64,000 bases of DNA from Pseudoalteromonas citrea (GTDB lineage: Bacteria > Pseudomonadota > Gammaproteobacteria > Enterobacterales > Alteromonadaceae): contig NZ_AHBZ03000027.1 of NCBI RefSeq assembly GCF_000238375.3, positions 1,054,001-1,118,000 on the forward strand, given 5' to 3'. The notes below the pieces were generated by a model that was not told the DNA's origin, did no database searches, and saw only the letters and a program-made list of their open reading frames with translations. The position numbers were made by a program, and so were the translations under genes. Below are positions 15,728 to 23,683 of this stretch, piece by piece. The stretch's first letter is position 1; each line of letters begins with the position of its first letter.

Positions 15728-16553
15728 TTATGCAGCCTCAAGATAACTAATTGGTGTCATATCACCAAGTGAATCATGGGGTCGTTCATAATTATAAATA
15801 TCTAACCATTCATCTGTGATTTCACGTACTTCTTGTAGTGACTCAAACAAGTATAAATCTAGCACTTCTTCACGGTAACTTCGGTTAAACCTTTCCACAA
15901 AGCCATTTTGATAAGGGCTACCAGGTTTTATAAACTCTAGCTTAATACTGTTTTCCATCGCCCACGTTTCAAGCATAGTGGAAGTAAACTCTGGGCCATT
16001 ATCTACCCTAATTTGTTTTGGTTTGCCGCGCCAAGCAATGATCTGCTTTAGTGTCCTAATTACTCTCTCAGCCGTTAAACTGGTATCAACTTCAATCGCT
16101 AATGCTTGTCGATTGAAGTCATCGAGTACATTCAATGTTCTGAACCGATGTCCATAGCTTAATGCATCACTCATAAAGTCCATTGACCAAGATTCATTAT
16201 GTTGCAGTGGGGCACTTAATGGTTCTGGCGTTCTCGTTGGTACACGGCGTTTTCCTTTACGTCTTAAGTTGAGTTTAAGCATGTTGTAAACACGTTCAAC
16301 ACGCTTCTTATTCCAAGGTTTACCCTTGTTGCGAAGCCTTTTAAATAGTTTGGGCAGCCCCCACCTTTGGTGACGTTCGATCAATGCTAGCAATGCGTCG
16401 ATAACTTCATCATCTGATGGCCGTTTATGTTTGTAATAAAAAACTGAGCGGCTTAATCCAGCCACTTCACAAGCAAATGCGACGCTGACGTTAAATTGAG
16501 TTCTCAAATGCTCAACCCAAGCTCTGCGTCTACTTGTCTTTACAGCTTTTTTG
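15728..16553 (-). CDS. IS3-family transposase OrfB (DDE integrase), made by -1 frameshift
   Basis: The DDE core is complete: 'WSMDFMSDAL' (first Asp), 'IRVDNGPEFTS' (second Asp) and 'YQNGFVERFNRSYREEV' (Glu). It ends 'DSLGDMTPISYLEAA', typical of IS3 members. The first stand-alone ATG is at 16507, but the frame is open upstream to the AAAAAAG slippery site at 16546-16552, where a -1 shift in OrfA would give 'AKKAVKTSRRRAWVEHLRTQ' and thus a full OrfAB transposase. Confidence 0.9.
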
Positions 16554-16806
16554 CAATGATATCCTCAAGCATCGAGTGCTTTAAGCTCAGCGTTGCAAAC
16601 ATATCTTTTAGCTTACGATTTTCTTCTTCAAGTTCTTTAAGGCGTTTAACATCAGATGCTTCCATACCACCATATTTTGAGCGCCATTTGTAAAATGTGC
16701 TTTGGCCTATGCCATGTTTACGGCAAATTTCAGGCACTGGAATACCTGATTCAGCTTCTTTGATCATGCTGACAATTTGAGTTTCGGTGAACTTACTTTT
16801 TCTCAT
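16540..16806 (-). CDS. IS3-family transposase OrfA (HTH)
   Basis: This 88-aa protein has an HTH ('FTETQIVSMIKEAESG', 'ICRKHGIGQSTFYKWRSKYGG') followed by a leucine-zipper-like helix ('LKELEEENRKLKDMFATLSL'). It binds the IS ends. Its stop at 16540 lies just beyond the slippery A6G used to make OrfAB. Confidence 0.92.
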   Translation of the reverse strand: MRKSKFTETQIVSMIKEAESGIPVPEICRKHGIGQSTFYKWRSKYGGMEASDVKRLKELEEENRKLKDMFATLSLKHSMLEDIIAKKL

Positions 16807-16886
16807 CGTAAATTTTCCTATTTTAGTTAATGGAAAATTCTACTTATGAACTGTTTCATTTTTTGGGGGAGTTACAGGGAGTTACA

Positions 16887-17020
16887 AATGGCTTTTATCT
16901 GAGCCATTGGTCAGCGTTCACCCCGATGATCACGTTAATTATTTTGCGCCGAGAAACTGGGCACCAGCCAATGGTCAGTTTGCAAGAGAACATTCACATA
17001 TTCCGTTGGATTTCGGCTAA
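16887..17020 (+). pseudogene. 3' fragment of a duplicated Ntox30-like toxin gene
   Basis: From AATGGCTTTTATCTGAGCC onward the sequence matches 9256-9392, the end of the toxin gene at 8865, with a few substitutions. In frame it reads 'WLLSEPLVSVHPDDHVNYFA' and ends 'HSHIPLDFG' with TAA at 17018-17020. The N-terminal two-thirds are absent: the IS3 right end adjoins the break. So a second copy of the toxin once stood here. Confidence 0.8.
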
Positions 17021-17021
17021 T

Positions 17022-17048
17022 AGAAAAAAGACATATATGGACACTCCC
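17022..17048 (-). repeat. Isolated IS1111 right-end sequence plus target flank, inverted
   Basis: GAAAAAAGACATATATGGACACTCCC at about 17023-17048 is the reverse complement of the junction at 15284-15309 (IS right end followed by TCTTTTTT). Similarity stops right after CCC, so only the terminal IS sequence and its target remain, in opposite orientation to the intact IS. Confidence 0.55.
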
Positions 17049-17063
17049 AGGTTTTGTTATGGG

Positions 17064-17954
17064 TTATGCTTGTTGAACATTCTGAGGATGCACTGCAGCA
17101 ATATTTTGATGCTCTGTAATTTTATCTCCTGCCTTTTTTACACCTGTTACACCTCTAACATTTTTCGATAATCCAGTTGCTAATGTTAACAATCCTGCTC
17201 CATTTTCACCTTCTGCCAATAGAGCGACCCCTGACACATCCAGTACAATGCCTTCAAAAGTGTTTAAAGTTGATGAAACAACAGCTATTATCTTTGGCCA
17301 CATTGCTCCTACTTTCGTCTCCAACCAAACAGTATCTTTTAGGAAATCCAATATTGCTCTTAAACTTTTAATGATAGCCATAATAGCCGCTACTACTTGT
17401 GCTTTTAACGTAGCATCTTGGAAATGCTTAGGTGAAATAACTGCTCCAATGGCGATCATATCTATAGATGCAGCTTCTAGGGCCTTAAGCAGACCTTTGA
17501 ATTGATTTAGTCCTTTATCCGTACTCTTATCAGAATAGACTTGAGTCCACTCTGTAAATCCTCTTACCATCTTTAGTAATCCAGACGTCCATATAGGCCA
17601 TGATAACCAAGGAAATGCTGTTGCCATTGATCCAGCAGCCATTGTCATCCCACCTTCGATAATCAACAATCCAGATTGAAAACCTTTCCAACTGAATGGA
17701 ACTTTCACCAAATCCTTTAGATCACATTGAATAACTTGTGATTGCCTCATTTGAGCAACACTATAATCATCTCTGGTTATTGCCAATTGGACCATTGCGT
17801 TGCCTTTGTCGTTTCTTCGATCAACTACCGAATTACCATTCCTTCTACTATCCACAAAGCCTAAGCCTTGTTTCCCATTACTTTTTGTCTGAGCAGAAAA
17901 ATTAGCAATCGACCTATACTTTTTCTCTTTTGGGTTTTCTATTAGCGCATACAT
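17064..17954 (-). CDS. Candidate effector with shared Met-Tyr leader and hydrophobic helices
   Basis: This 296-aa protein starts 'MYALIENPKEKKYRSIANFS', closely paralleling 'MYEQVEKPKENKSRAIANSV' of the next gene. The leader continues 'GFVDSRRNGNSVVDRRND', a decayed form of the VDNRPEAVAQRKL motif common in DUF4157/eCIS-associated proteins. The body (residues about 90-270) is mostly hydrophobic and amphipathic helices ('MTMAAGSMATAFPWLSWPIW', 'VVAAIMAIIKSLRAILDFL', 'GAGLLTLATGLSKNVRGVTG'), suggestive of a membrane-acting or pore-forming toxin. No catalytic motif seen. SD AAGG/GAGAT. Confidence 0.6.
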   Translation of the reverse strand: MYALIENPKEKKYRSIANFSAQTKSNGKQGLGFVDSRRNGNSVVDRRNDKGNAMVQLAITRDDYSVAQMRQSQVIQCDLKDLVKVPFSWKGFQSGLLIIEGGMTMAAGSMATAFPWLSWPIWTSGLLKMVRGFTEWTQVYSDKSTDKGLNQFKGLLKALEAASIDMIAIGAVISPKHFQDATLKAQVVAAIMAIIKSLRAILDFLKDTVWLETKVGAMWPKIIAVVSSTLNTFEGIVLDVSGVALLAEGENGAGLLTLATGLSKNVRGVTGVKKAGDKITEHQNIAAVHPQNVQQA

Positions 17955-18100
17955 ATCTCAAACCTTTTTAAATTGAACTTTAACGATTGTTATAAGCTGT
18001 CTTTTATTGCCTATAACAATGGGGCTAAAAGCTGTTTTTAATGGCTTTTAGGTTTTGTTATGGGCTTGCCTTCCAATGAACTAAGTTTTTATGAAAACAT

Positions 18101-18949
18101 CTATAATCTGTGCTGTTGATCTTCCATTCTGGTCAAGAAGTTCATAGATGGGACATGTCCATAAGACGCTCCCATGTGACTTTTTACATCTTTCCTATAC
18201 TCCTCATAAAGTTCATCTGCTTTCTTTACGGGCATGTTTTCCCCTATCATAACAATACTCTCGTCCATAGGGGTCACTGTAGATGCTTTAAACAAACGTT
18301 CATGTTGCGTATCTACATTCAAGTATCCACCAGGGGCATCTCGCTCGTCATAGCGATCAAGTAATTTTGATTCACTTATATCTGTTCGTAAATTGTTATT
18401 AATAAATCGGTAAAAGTGTTCTCCATGCAATTTCCATTCATGAGCTAATGTTTCTATCACCTCTAATTGATTTAAATTGCCTTTTTTACTCCCGTCAATA
18501 CTTATAATAATCCGCGCTTTCGCATCCATATGTGCTTTATTCCATTCAGTCGTCTGATCAATATCATACCATTTACCACCATATTGTATTTCACATTTTG
18601 TGTTCCCATATTTCTTGCCCCCATAATCTTCGGTGGTTATTATCAAGTCCGTAAGCTTGTCAGTATAAATTGATGTAGGCAATATAGTCTTGAAATAACT
18701 GTAATCATTATAAAAACCACCTGTTTTAGAAAACTCTCCATCACGTATTACTTCTCTTTGAATGATTTCTATAGAGCGTCGTTTGCCTGTATCTCGCCCA
18801 CTCATAATGGCATTTTGCAACTTTCTTTGAGCAACAGCCTCAGGTCTATTATCCACAAAAATTTGCATCACATTGCTTTTCTTTTGAGCAACTGAATTAG
18901 CAATAGCTCTACTTTTATTCTCTTTCGGTTTTTCTACTTGTTCATACAT
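18101..18949 (-). CDS. Candidate effector with eCIS-type leader and His-Glu motif
   Basis: The 282-aa protein begins 'MYEQVEKPKENKSRAIANSV' and continues 'FVDNRPEAVAQRKLQNA', which is the leader typically found on proteins encoded next to DUF4157/eCIS genes. The C-terminal part contains 'LEVIETLAHEWKLHGEHFYR', a His-Glu-Trp-x-x-His segment. It resembles but does not equal a zinc HExxH, since there is one extra residue between Glu and the second His. A metal-dependent activity is possible, not shown. SD AAGGATAAAG. The upstream region resembles that of the gene at 17954, suggesting that the two arose by duplication of leader plus promoter with different toxin bodies. Confidence 0.65.
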   Translation of the reverse strand: MYEQVEKPKENKSRAIANSVAQKKSNVMQIFVDNRPEAVAQRKLQNAIMSGRDTGKRRSIEIIQREVIRDGEFSKTGGFYNDYSYFKTILPTSIYTDKLTDLIITTEDYGGKKYGNTKCEIQYGGKWYDIDQTTEWNKAHMDAKARIIISIDGSKKGNLNQLEVIETLAHEWKLHGEHFYRFINNNLRTDISESKLLDRYDERDAPGGYLNVDTQHERLFKASTVTPMDESIVMIGENMPVKKADELYEEYRKDVKSHMGASYGHVPSMNFLTRMEDQQHRL

Positions 18950-19193
18950 TTCTTTATCCTTTTAAATTATTCTTTATTGACTGTTATAGGCTGTTTTCAT
19001 TGCCTATAACATGCTAACAAAGCCACCATGGACTTTATTCAGACTGTCTCATTATCACTTTATGGCCTTTTAACACCCTATCTAGCCGTTAAAAGACCAC
19101 GATTGTTTAAAATCTCACATCTGAACGACTTTAAATCCTGCTGGCTCTTTAACATTGTCTATGGCAACAACGTAAATCAGCCTCCATCTTCAC

Positions 19194-19628
19194 CTACCCC
19201 TGCCCACCTAAACGAACCGCCATCTCACCCCAGTCTGTCGCTTGTTGCTCAAGTTTAGGGTCGTCATTGACCGCCACACCATTAACTTCGGTGGTGGGCT
19301 TTACCATCCCCAGTGCTTGCTGAGCTATGTGGCCCAGTTCATGGGGGAGGTGCTTTTCTTGCCCTGGTGATAAATAAATGTCCTTGCCCTGCGCATAGGC
19401 ATGCGCTTGCACCAGCGCGGGTTTAGGCGAGTTATAGTGTACTTGCACATTGGCTAGGTTCACCCCGGTGAGTTTTTCCATGCCGCGTTTTAGCCGTGGT
19501 GGTAACCCTTGTGTATGTGGGCGAGTGAGTACCTTTGCAAAGCGATGCGTTTTACGCTGCATTAAGGAGCTGGCTGCTGTGCTGGGTAAGGCTCTGTGTA
19601 CTGCGCATTTTGCTTGAGTTAACCACAT
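19194..19628 (-). CDS. DUF4157 (eCIS core domain) protein
   Basis: This 144-aa protein has the DUF4157 domain: 'LPPRLKRGMEKLTGVNLANV', 'VHYNSPKPA', 'AHAYAQGKDIYLSPGQEKHL', then the zinc-metalloprotease motif HELGH (His96-His100) in 'LPHELGHIAQQALG', ending 'LEQQATDWGEMA'. DUF4157 proteins are strongly linked to eCIS clusters and often precede or fuse with effectors; their exact role (effector, or processing of leader peptides) is not settled. The start is uncertain: no SD at 19628, and the next Met is at residue 23. It is short for the family and may be N-terminally trimmed. Confidence 0.85.
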   Translation of the reverse strand: MWLTQAKCAVHRALPSTAASSLMQRKTHRFAKVLTRPHTQGLPPRLKRGMEKLTGVNLANVQVHYNSPKPALVQAHAYAQGKDIYLSPGQEKHLPHELGHIAQQALGMVKPTTEVNGVAVNDDPKLEQQATDWGEMAVRLGGQG

Positions 19629-19760
19629 AATTCGTGTTCGCTATTGTTAATAAGAAGCCGTTTGATGCAAATACTATAGGCAAGATCCAGTGCATGTGAT
19701 TGGTATTTGTTGTGGAGGTGTTTGGTATATTTTGCTTTTTTATTATGCTGCGAATTGATA

Positions 19761-20062
19761 TGGGCCCTGACCTGCGTCAGGGAGACAATATAGGGGGCGG
19801 AGATAAAATTTGGGGCAGGGAGACGAATTGAGGCTGTAGGTGAATTAGGGATTGGGGGAGTAAAGTGCTGGGTTAGTTTATGTGGGCCCTGACCTGCGTC
19901 AGGGAGACAATATAGGGGGCGGAGATAAAATTTGGGGCAGGGAGACGAATTGAGGCTGTAAGTGAATTGAGGCTGTAGGTGAATTGGGGATTGGGGATTG
20001 GGGGAGTAAAGTGCTGGGTTAGTTTATGTGGGCCCTGACCTGCGTCAGGGAGACGAAATTAG
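19761..20062. repeat. Tandem repeat array with hairpin-bearing units
   Basis: Three units begin with TGGGCCCTGACC at 19761, 19882 and 20029 (periods 121 and 147 bp; the third is truncated). Each carries CCCTGAC-CTGC-GTCAGGG, a 7-bp-stem hairpin, then AGGGAGACRA and a G-rich AGGGGGCGGAG run. Unit 2 is lengthened by internal duplication of GATTGGGGATTGGGG-type motifs. Not CRISPR: no spacers and periods vary. Confidence 0.8.
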
Positions 20063-20089
20063 AGGTGGGTGATGATGTCCACAATAAAG

Positions 20090-20131
20090 ATAAAAAACTG
20101 CCTTACTCGGCTGGGTGAGCAAGGCGGTTTT
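20090..20131 (-). terminator. Terminator of the reb operon side gene at 20178
   Basis: On the minus strand ACCGCCTTGCTC / GAGTAAGGCAGT pair over 12 bp (one mismatch, one G-U) and are followed by TTTTTT. It lies 47-88 bp after the stop of the 87-aa gene. Confidence 0.75.
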
Positions 20132-20177
20132 TGGTGTTAAGTGAATAACACGTTGCTGGGCATTAACCCATAGGGGG

Positions 20178-20441
20178 TTATTCGTACTCGGTTGCTGCAA
20201 CGGCTTGGGTTGCTCGTTGCTCAGCCTCCACTGGTGAGTTGTACTCAGCCTCACCTTGTAGTTGCTGAGCGGTTGCGTTGATGGCATTGACAACCGCATT
20301 GGTGGCCACTTGCTCAGCTTGTTCAGGTGTGCTGGTAGCATAGCCAGTACTTTGTTCTGCTACTAAAGTGTCAGTATATTCAACGGCGTTCGTTGCTTGT
20401 TGCTCTTCTTGGTTTACAGTGGGCTCTATTGGTTGGCTCAT
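20178..20441 (-). CDS. Small acidic Gln/Ala/Thr-rich protein, unknown
   Basis: This 87-aa protein is rich in Glu, Gln, Ala and Thr ('NQEEQQATNAVEYTDTLVAE', 'EQVATNAVVNAINATAQQLQ', 'EAEQRATQAVAAT'), with internal repeats of an E-Q-x-A-T-x-A-V motif at three places. The Ala/Asn/Thr repeats recall the helical part of Reb proteins, but the RebB signature is absent. SD AAGGAA precedes the ATG. A terminator follows. It is the last gene before the repeat array, and probably the operon end. Confidence 0.65.
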   Translation of the reverse strand: MSQPIEPTVNQEEQQATNAVEYTDTLVAEQSTGYATSTPEQAEQVATNAVVNAINATAQQLQGEAEYNSPVEAEQRATQAVAATEYE

Positions 20442-20507
20442 TACGGTATTTCCTTGTTGGTTGGTTAAAAATAACTAAATAAAAAAACCTATGCTAGGTT
20501 GGCTTCA

Positions 20508-22061
20508 TCAATTTGGTGCTAAGGGCGCGAAGGGCCCTTCCACCCAGATTTCATTGTGACTGAATAAATCAGTGAGCTGCTGCGCCCGTGAACATGCAAG
20601 CTCTGCAAAAGACGTCTCCCAAATATTTCGATGCGATTTTACTTTAATCACTTTATGTTGGTCGGCTAACCAGTCAATCGCTAAAAATACGCTCTTTTCT
20701 ATCGATTTTTGTCCATAGTGCGCATCTTGACCTGAGAGGAATACCAGCTGACGTTTGTCCTGTTGCGTGAGGTGCGACTCCCCAACACAGTACTTAATGC
20801 ATGACCTAAACCACATGGGAAATGCCCGAACTGCCGCGATTGCTTCATCGGAAGGGTTGTTGGCGTTTTCTTGTGGCTGCTTTATTACATCATGAACAAG
20901 AGCGGGGAGTTGTTTCACGCTGTGTTGCCAGCTATTTAACGCGTCTATTGCAAAGCTGCGATATCCAGTGAGTGGAATCTCAGATAGCGGGCGAGCAGGG
21001 CTTGTTTCAGTTTTGGGTGTGTTTGTATTTGTTTCCAGAACAGTGTTTTTATGCTGAATTTTGGACTTTGCGCTGTGTGTGTGGGTATAAACTGACAGCA
21101 GTTGCGCACTAAATGCACGCCTTGCATTTACCAATGCTGGGCGATTAAGGCCATAGCTGTCAATGCTTAGTTCGCCACGGCTTAGGTGTATTTGGGTTTG
21201 GTGATCGAGTGTTGCAAACCAAGATGAAAAATCGCGCTCTTTGGCGGTATCACAAAGTATACCTGTGTAGGCCTGCACTGGGATCACATCCGGTTGTGAC
21301 CAAATCAACTGCTCAACCTCAGGCGCGGTTAATTGTCGGGTCGCCATTAAAAAGGCGGCTACTTTGTCATAGCTATATGCTTGACCGGTAAATGGGTTAA
21401 AGCGAATATAGTCACGTGGCTTGTCATGGTAAGGGCTGACCAGTAAAGGATGCTCATTTTCAATGGCAACTTTAGGAAATCGAGGGCCGCTGACTGGGAA
21501 AAGCCCAATTTTGTGTTGTTCATTACACGCACGGCACACATAAAGTAAGTTCTCTTGTTCGTAGGCCAAAGCATAGTAAGGTGAGCATTGAGAGTGAATA
21601 ACTTGTTTATCAATTGAGGCGTTATCAAGCAGTTCTACGGGTCTAAAGTGAGCGATTTCACCGCACTGTGTGGCGGCTAATGGGCTCTCACAGAGCGCGC
21701 AGCATCCGTCTGACAATTGTACTAAATGTGACCTTATGGTGTTACTGGCAAATAGCGCAGGGTCAAACGCGGCGTAGTTAAACCCTAACTCGAGATTATC
21801 TTGACTATCAGGTTGTACCGCTTGACTGTCGTAGCTTTTGGGCCGCGTGAGCATTCGCTCAGTGATAAAAATTAAGTTATCGACCAAATCACGGGCATAG
21901 CCTTCTTTAATCAGTAAAGTACGATCTTTTGTTGTGAGAGTGTGATACTTTGGTGCGCCTTCTAAACGTGCCATGAGCGCGCGCATTTGTTTCACTGCAG
22001 CCTGCTTTTTGACATCTTCATCAGCAGAGCATTCGATGCTTGAAAATTCAATGGCTATCAT
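20508..22061 (-). CDS. HNH endonuclease-like protein of the reb operon
   Basis: The 517-aa protein has a central HNH-type zinc domain (about residues 105-200): 'GCCALCESPL' and 'VCRACNEQHK' supply paired Cys, and 'EIAHFRPVE' the His of the first beta strand. The layout (C-x-x-C, E/D-I-x-H-F-R-P, Y-x-W/L-x-Y-x-x-x-N-L-L-x-x-C-x-x-C-N) matches HNH nucleases of the TIGR02646/PtuB-like group. The flanking N- and C-terminal regions (about 100 and 300 aa) are unrecognised. DNA cleavage is plausible: a DNase toxin, or a defence nuclease. Only 3 bp separate it from the gene at 22065, so it is cotranscribed. The SD lies inside the upstream gene. Confidence 0.65.
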   Translation of the reverse strand: MIAIEFSSIECSADEDVKKQAAVKQMRALMARLEGAPKYHTLTTKDRTLLIKEGYARDLVDNLIFITERMLTRPKSYDSQAVQPDSQDNLELGFNYAAFDPALFASNTIRSHLVQLSDGCCALCESPLAATQCGEIAHFRPVELLDNASIDKQVIHSQCSPYYALAYEQENLLYVCRACNEQHKIGLFPVSGPRFPKVAIENEHPLLVSPYHDKPRDYIRFNPFTGQAYSYDKVAAFLMATRQLTAPEVEQLIWSQPDVIPVQAYTGILCDTAKERDFSSWFATLDHQTQIHLSRGELSIDSYGLNRPALVNARRAFSAQLLSVYTHTHSAKSKIQHKNTVLETNTNTPKTETSPARPLSEIPLTGYRSFAIDALNSWQHSVKQLPALVHDVIKQPQENANNPSDEAIAAVRAFPMWFRSCIKYCVGESHLTQQDKRQLVFLSGQDAHYGQKSIEKSVFLAIDWLADQHKVIKVKSHRNIWETSFAELACSRAQQLTDLFSHNEIWVEGPFAPLAPN

Positions 22062-22064
22062 AGT

Positions 22065-22607
22065 TTAGCCCTGCGCTTGATGAGGTTGTGGGCCTTGGTT
22101 ATGCGCTTCATGAGATGCCACTTTTTTTGCGACAGACGCTTCATAGTGTTTGCTCTGTGCTAATAATTGTTGCTGCATCTGTTTAATCGCGTCATCCATA
22201 GTTTGTTGCGCAGTCTGGGCAGCCTCTAATGCAGCGGTTTGTTGCGTCGTGAAAGAAGGCGTTAATATATTGCCTGCCGACTCATTTCCTGGCTGTGGCG
22301 TTGTGTTACCTAAGGTATAATCATCGTGCCCTAGCACATTTTTAGAGGGCCCTGATCCGTTGCTTTGATGTGGGTCTTGCTGCTGTTCAAATTGCTGTAA
22401 TTGCTGACGAGAGTGCTCAATTAACGCAGCCGATTGTTGCAAAGAGCTGTCAATTGTATGCTGTGCATTGGCCAGCATGGTATCTATCCCTGCAAGTAAG
22501 TCATTCAACCCTGCTGGCACCGTCTTATTGGCCAAGCTATTTAAGTGATCTAGCGTTGTGGTTGCTGCTGTTTTATCTAACTTTTTATTGTTAGCTGAGT
22601 GGGCCAT
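22065..22607 (-). CDS. Gln-rich coiled-coil protein of the reb operon, unknown
   Basis: This 180-aa protein has helical, Gln/Ala-rich segments ('SAALIEHSRQQLQQFEQQQD', 'AALEAAQTAQQTMDDAIKQM') around a flexible Gly/Ser/Asn/Pro linker, and a His/Gln-rich tail. No domain recognised. Its start ATG overlaps the stop of the upstream gene (TAATG), which implies translational coupling. It may be a structural or chaperone-like partner of the Reb proteins encoded just upstream. Confidence 0.65.
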   Translation of the reverse strand: MAHSANNKKLDKTAATTTLDHLNSLANKTVPAGLNDLLAGIDTMLANAQHTIDSSLQQSAALIEHSRQQLQQFEQQQDPHQSNGSGPSKNVLGHDDYTLGNTTPQPGNESAGNILTPSFTTQQTAALEAAQTAQQTMDDAIKQMQQQLLAQSKHYEASVAKKVASHEAHNQGPQPHQAQG

Positions 22608-23662
22608 TATGCTTCTCCTTTAGGCGTATTTGTAGGGGACGTTATTACACTTTTAAGAGGTTTATCACTAACAATACTTAAGCACCCATCTGCGGCCACG
22701 CTCATCACTACACTGCGTTGCTCTAGTTCGAATACGTAATATTGCGCTAATCCGGCTTGGTTTACGAAGTGTTCGCTGGCAAGTGTTTGAGCCAGCAGCT
22801 TTTGCAGTCTTGCTATGTACTGGTGTGCTTGCGTGATAAGCTCGCAGGAGTCAGACAGGTCAATGTTTAATATGATGTTGAGTAGCCCAGTAGTGGCACT
22901 GTTAAAGCCAATGGTATTGCCTATTTCATGCCATTGTACAATGGCATGATTTAAGGTGTTTGCATCTAGTTCAAATGTCACTGTTGGACATTTTAAGTGA
23001 GAAAGTACCACGGGCTGCAGTTGCGCCATGAGTGTATCTATAGGGTCGACTTTTTTAGATAAGTATTGCTGCCATGCTAAGTAGATACAGTAGTAATGTG
23101 CAAACTCACTGAGATTTTGTGCTTTGCTTAAGGCCCACTTACAAGCACTCTTTGTTTGAGCGTTGGAGCATGAAAAAGCTTTCTCACAATAGGTTAATGT
23201 GCGCTGTAATGTGATCTGATCTTGAAAACTGGCGGACCATATGAGTGAAGCATCACTTAAATTATTGCGCTTGATAAAGTTATTTACAGTAGAAAAGTCA
23301 CTGCTGTCTAGGAGGTGGTACTTTTTTAACAGCTGTGTCGGTTTTACTGGATCTGGTTTTTGTACACTGTCGCTAACAGCATATGATAGATCTCGTAGAT
23401 CATTGGTACTTAAATTTAATAGTTTTTTTATGTCAGCAACCAATTTAACACTGGGTATTAAAACGAGTGACGAATTGCGAATGCCCAGAGCAAGTTGCTC
23501 AATTAAGCTATCGGCTGAATTAAAGCTGAAGTTCTCATCTTGATTACTAAGTAGTAGGTCAAATGCATTTTTGCTTTCAGGGATCAACTGTATCAATGTT
23601 TGAACCTTATCAGGCAATTGCTCTACAGCGGTCACTTCACTCTGGTTTATCATAATCGTCAT
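22607..23662 (-). CDS. Hypothetical 351-aa protein of the reb operon
   Basis: No domain recognised. The sequence is mainly alpha-helical with few charged clusters ('LPDKVQTLIQLIPESKNAFD', 'VSDSVQKPDPVKPTQLLKKY', 'LIWSASFQDQITLQRTLTYC') and a C-terminal beta-rich end ('YYVFELEQRSVVMSVAADGC'). No signal peptide. It lies 21 bp downstream of a reb-like gene and is coupled by TAATG to the next gene, so it belongs to the reb operon. ATG at 23662 with GAGAG nearby; another in-frame Met is three codons later. Confidence 0.65.
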   Translation of the reverse strand: MTIMINQSEVTAVEQLPDKVQTLIQLIPESKNAFDLLLSNQDENFSFNSADSLIEQLALGIRNSSLVLIPSVKLVADIKKLLNLSTNDLRDLSYAVSDSVQKPDPVKPTQLLKKYHLLDSSDFSTVNNFIKRNNLSDASLIWSASFQDQITLQRTLTYCEKAFSCSNAQTKSACKWALSKAQNLSEFAHYYCIYLAWQQYLSKKVDPIDTLMAQLQPVVLSHLKCPTVTFELDANTLNHAIVQWHEIGNTIGFNSATTGLLNIILNIDLSDSCELITQAHQYIARLQKLLAQTLASEHFVNQAGLAQYYVFELEQRSVVMSVAADGCLSIVSDKPLKSVITSPTNTPKGEA

Positions 23663-23683
23663 AATTTACTCTCTGTTCTTGTT

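Larger units (their letters stand above)
15688..16876 (-). mobile_element. IS3-family insertion sequence (IS407/IS51-like)
   Basis: Complete element of about 1.19 kb. The ends are imperfect inverted repeats starting TGTAACTCC (left TGTAACTCCACCCAATTTAG; right, read inward, TGTAACTCCCCCAAAAAATG). It encodes OrfA and OrfB on the minus strand with a slippery A6G. No matching target duplication is seen (left flank ACTAT, right flank GGGAG), which suggests recombination after insertion. Confidence 0.85.

Noticed and set aside
15688-16876. Target-site duplication for the IS3 element
   Set aside because: Flanks (ACTAT and GGGAG) do not match; no duplication can be claimed.
18101-18949. Zincin metalloprotease by HExxH
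   Set aside because: The motif is H-E-W-K-L-H, with one residue too many between Glu and the second His; kept as a possible metal site only.
3990-19628. A complete eCIS/tailocin gene cluster
   Set aside because: Only accessory families (AAA+, LysM, DUF4157, leader-type effectors) are present; no protein resembles sheath, tube, spike or baseplate components.
19761-20062. CRISPR array
   Set aside because: Units are about 120-150 bp with variable period and no spacer-like unique segments.
20045-20341. A 98-aa frame overlapping the 87-aa gene
   Set aside because: It has no SD, runs through the terminator and repeat array, and overlaps the better-supported frame with SD AAGGAA.
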